From: Breznakia pachnodae
Lineage (GTDB): Bacteria; Bacillota_I; Bacilli_A; Erysipelotrichales; Erysipelotrichaceae
Direction: 5' to 3'
Assembly: GCF_030814225.1 (NCBI RefSeq)
Contig: NZ_JAUSUR010000002.1
Location: 62,001 to 126,000 of the forward strand
Length of the DNA stretch: 64,000 nt
Part shown: one piece after another, positions 63,000 to 64,000 of the stretch
Layout: each line of letters begins with the position of its first letter
How positions within the stretch are numbered: the stretch's first letter is position 1
Program-made: the position numbers and the translations under genes
Notes under the pieces: model-generated
Database searches by the model: none
Told to the model about the DNA's origin: nothing
Seen by the model: only the letters and a program-made list of their open reading frames with translations

Positions 63000-63254
63000 T
63001 TATTTAACTATATCCCATTTAAATAATTCTTTAAAATCTTCGAAGCATTTATCGCAAATCCAATATTTATTATCTAAAGTTAAGTAACCAAATATAGAAC
63101 AATCAATAACATCAGTACAATCCTCCATAAACTTGTGCCAACAGAATATACAGTGCTCATGTTCATTAGTTTTAGACGATACATACCTTGTATATTTTAG
63201 TGAAACATTTATCAGATAGTCCTCTTGCCCATTTAATCTCCAATCATTTTCCAT
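63000..63254 (-). CDS. Small zinc-ribbon-like protein of unknown function
   Basis: A protein of 84 aa. The start DWRLNGQEDYL and the spaced pairs HCIFCWHKF and WICDKCFEDF (two CxxC motifs) mark a zinc-binding ribbon found in uncharacterised small proteins, several of them near toxin-immunity genes as I recall. The ATG at 63254 follows CGGAGATAAATATA; an upstream in-frame start has no ribosome site. Neighbours suggest an immunity role, unproven. Confidence 0.7.
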   Translation of the reverse strand: MENDWRLNGQEDYLINVSLKYTRYVSSKTNEHEHCIFCWHKFMEDCTDVIDCSIFGYLTLDNKYWICDKCFEDFKELFKWDIVK

Positions 63255-63417
63255 TATATTTATCTCCGTTTCAAAAGTTGTTACCATTTAGCAACAAATG
63301 TAATTTTACCTACTGTTTTTCTGCTTAGTTAATTTTCATTATTATTCACAAACCTAATAATTCTATTAATATTAATCAATTTTCTTAGAATAGCAGTCTA
63401 ATGCTTTATTTAAAATA

Positions 63418-63876
63418 TTATTTGTTTTCTAAAATCATTTTTGGTTTCATCCATAACGATACCAATTCATTATCTACTATTACAACACCTATATTTTCTG
63501 CAAACATAATTGCATCTTCAAGTGTATCTTTATCTCCTACACATACCCATCCACTGTTCTTATCAAAATAAGTAAGCCAATCATTACATTCCTCTAATGT
63601 ACATCCAATTCCTTCAATGAAATCTCCTTCACATTCAATTACCCCATTTTTAAAGTCAGGCACTTTTAGACTTGTCTTTTCCCACACACGATCTGGATGC
63701 AATCCCCATACTGAAACAAATTTGTTATTAATTACATCTACAGATATTTGTAAGTAATGAATTAAATATACAAATGTTCCATATTTATTTGACAAGAAAT
63801 CGAAAGAATATTCATATTTTCGATAGATCAACTCACCTTCAGTAATTTGATTAGAATAATAATATTTTACTTTCAT
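63418..63876 (-). CDS. Uncharacterised cytoplasmic protein
   Basis: A protein of 152 aa, soluble and aromatic-rich, without signal or membrane segment. It has a mixed alpha/beta pattern with no family I recognise; the segment EGIGCTLEECNDWLTYFD near residue 90 is distinctive. The ATG at 63876 lies after AGGAAGTGATATAT. Upstream (63877-64000) I see nothing beyond AT-rich DNA; 63255-63417 is AT-rich with no feature. Confidence 0.6.
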   Translation of the reverse strand: MKVKYYYSNQITEGELIYRKYEYSFDFLSNKYGTFVYLIHYLQISVDVINNKFVSVWGLHPDRVWEKTSLKVPDFKNGVIECEGDFIEGIGCTLEECNDWLTYFDKNSGWVCVGDKDTLEDAIMFAENIGVVIVDNELVSLWMKPKMILENK

Positions 63877-64000
63877 ATATATCACTTCCTATTTTAAAAC
63901 TTAATCAATTGCTTTTATACTATTTGTATAATTCTGATATAACTTATAAACTATGAATTCATTATTTTCTCTAAATCATATCCGAAAGAATCTTTTTTGC

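Overview
The window is AT-rich, densely packed bacterial DNA with strong Shine-Dalgarno sites. It carries a sigma-54 factor, a LevR-type activator, three mannose-family PTS systems, a CcpA-type cre site and an F-type ATP synthase whose c subunit carries Na+-type ligands. Together these suggest a fermentative, host-associated low-GC member of the Bacillota. An Erysipelotrichia-like gut anaerobe is my best guess, but that is inference and I saw no rRNA or tRNA gene to anchor it.

Layout. (1) 1-15.4 kb: a LacI-controlled operon for unsaturated glycosaminoglycan (GAG) oligosaccharides on the minus strand. It encodes PTS IIA-IIB-IIC-IID, two large toroid-type enzymes, a HAD phosphatase, an esterase, KDPG aldolase, KDG kinase, a DhuI-like isomerase, a DhuD/KduD-like dehydrogenase, a GH88 hydrolase and a discoidin-like protein. 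A fumarylacetoacetate-hydrolase-family gene on the plus strand carries the same operator. (2) 15.5-17.8 kb: PEBP-family protein, MarR and rpoN. (3) 17.8-23.7 kb: a lipoprotein, then an esterase/UbiX/UbiD/LpdD-like operon divergent from a LysR gene, resembling phenolic-acid decarboxylase loci. (4) 23.8-30.5 kb: a LevR-type activator and a PTS operon behind an exact-spacing -24/-12 promoter. (5) 30.5-35.7 kb: HAD phosphatase, MATE pump with an AraC-acetyltransferase fusion, and an encapsulin with its ferritin-like cargo. (6) 35.9-43.1 kb: an oddly built GHKL sensor kinase with a LytTR regulator, an ABC exporter, a DUF4299 gene, and a decayed ATPase gene. (7) 43.2-53.5 kb: upp-atpZIBEFHAGDC, a CPA2 antiporter and a MATE pump. 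(8) 53.5-58.8 kb: TetR gene sharing a palindromic bidirectional promoter with the MATE gene, then nanE, a fused IIC-IID PTS protein, IIB, RpiR and MurQ. (9) 58.9-64 kb: lipoproteins, a barstar-like inhibitor, a BspA-type leucine-rich lipoprotein and small proteins that look like an immunity-gene cluster.

How the parts work together. Cluster 1 should import GAG disaccharides, split them, and convert the unsaturated uronate through DhuI, DhuD, KdgK and KdgA to pyruvate and glyceraldehyde-3-phosphate. It is controlled by LacI operators and a cre site on the PTS promoter. rpoN supplies sigma-54 for the LevR-driven PTS. The RpiR cluster should feed amino-sugar phosphates towards GlcNAc-6-phosphate. 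Readable regulatory DNA is unusually rich: matching LacI and RpiR operators, a MarR promoter with 14-bp inverted arms, and two apparently leaderless genes (rpoN and the tetR-like gene).
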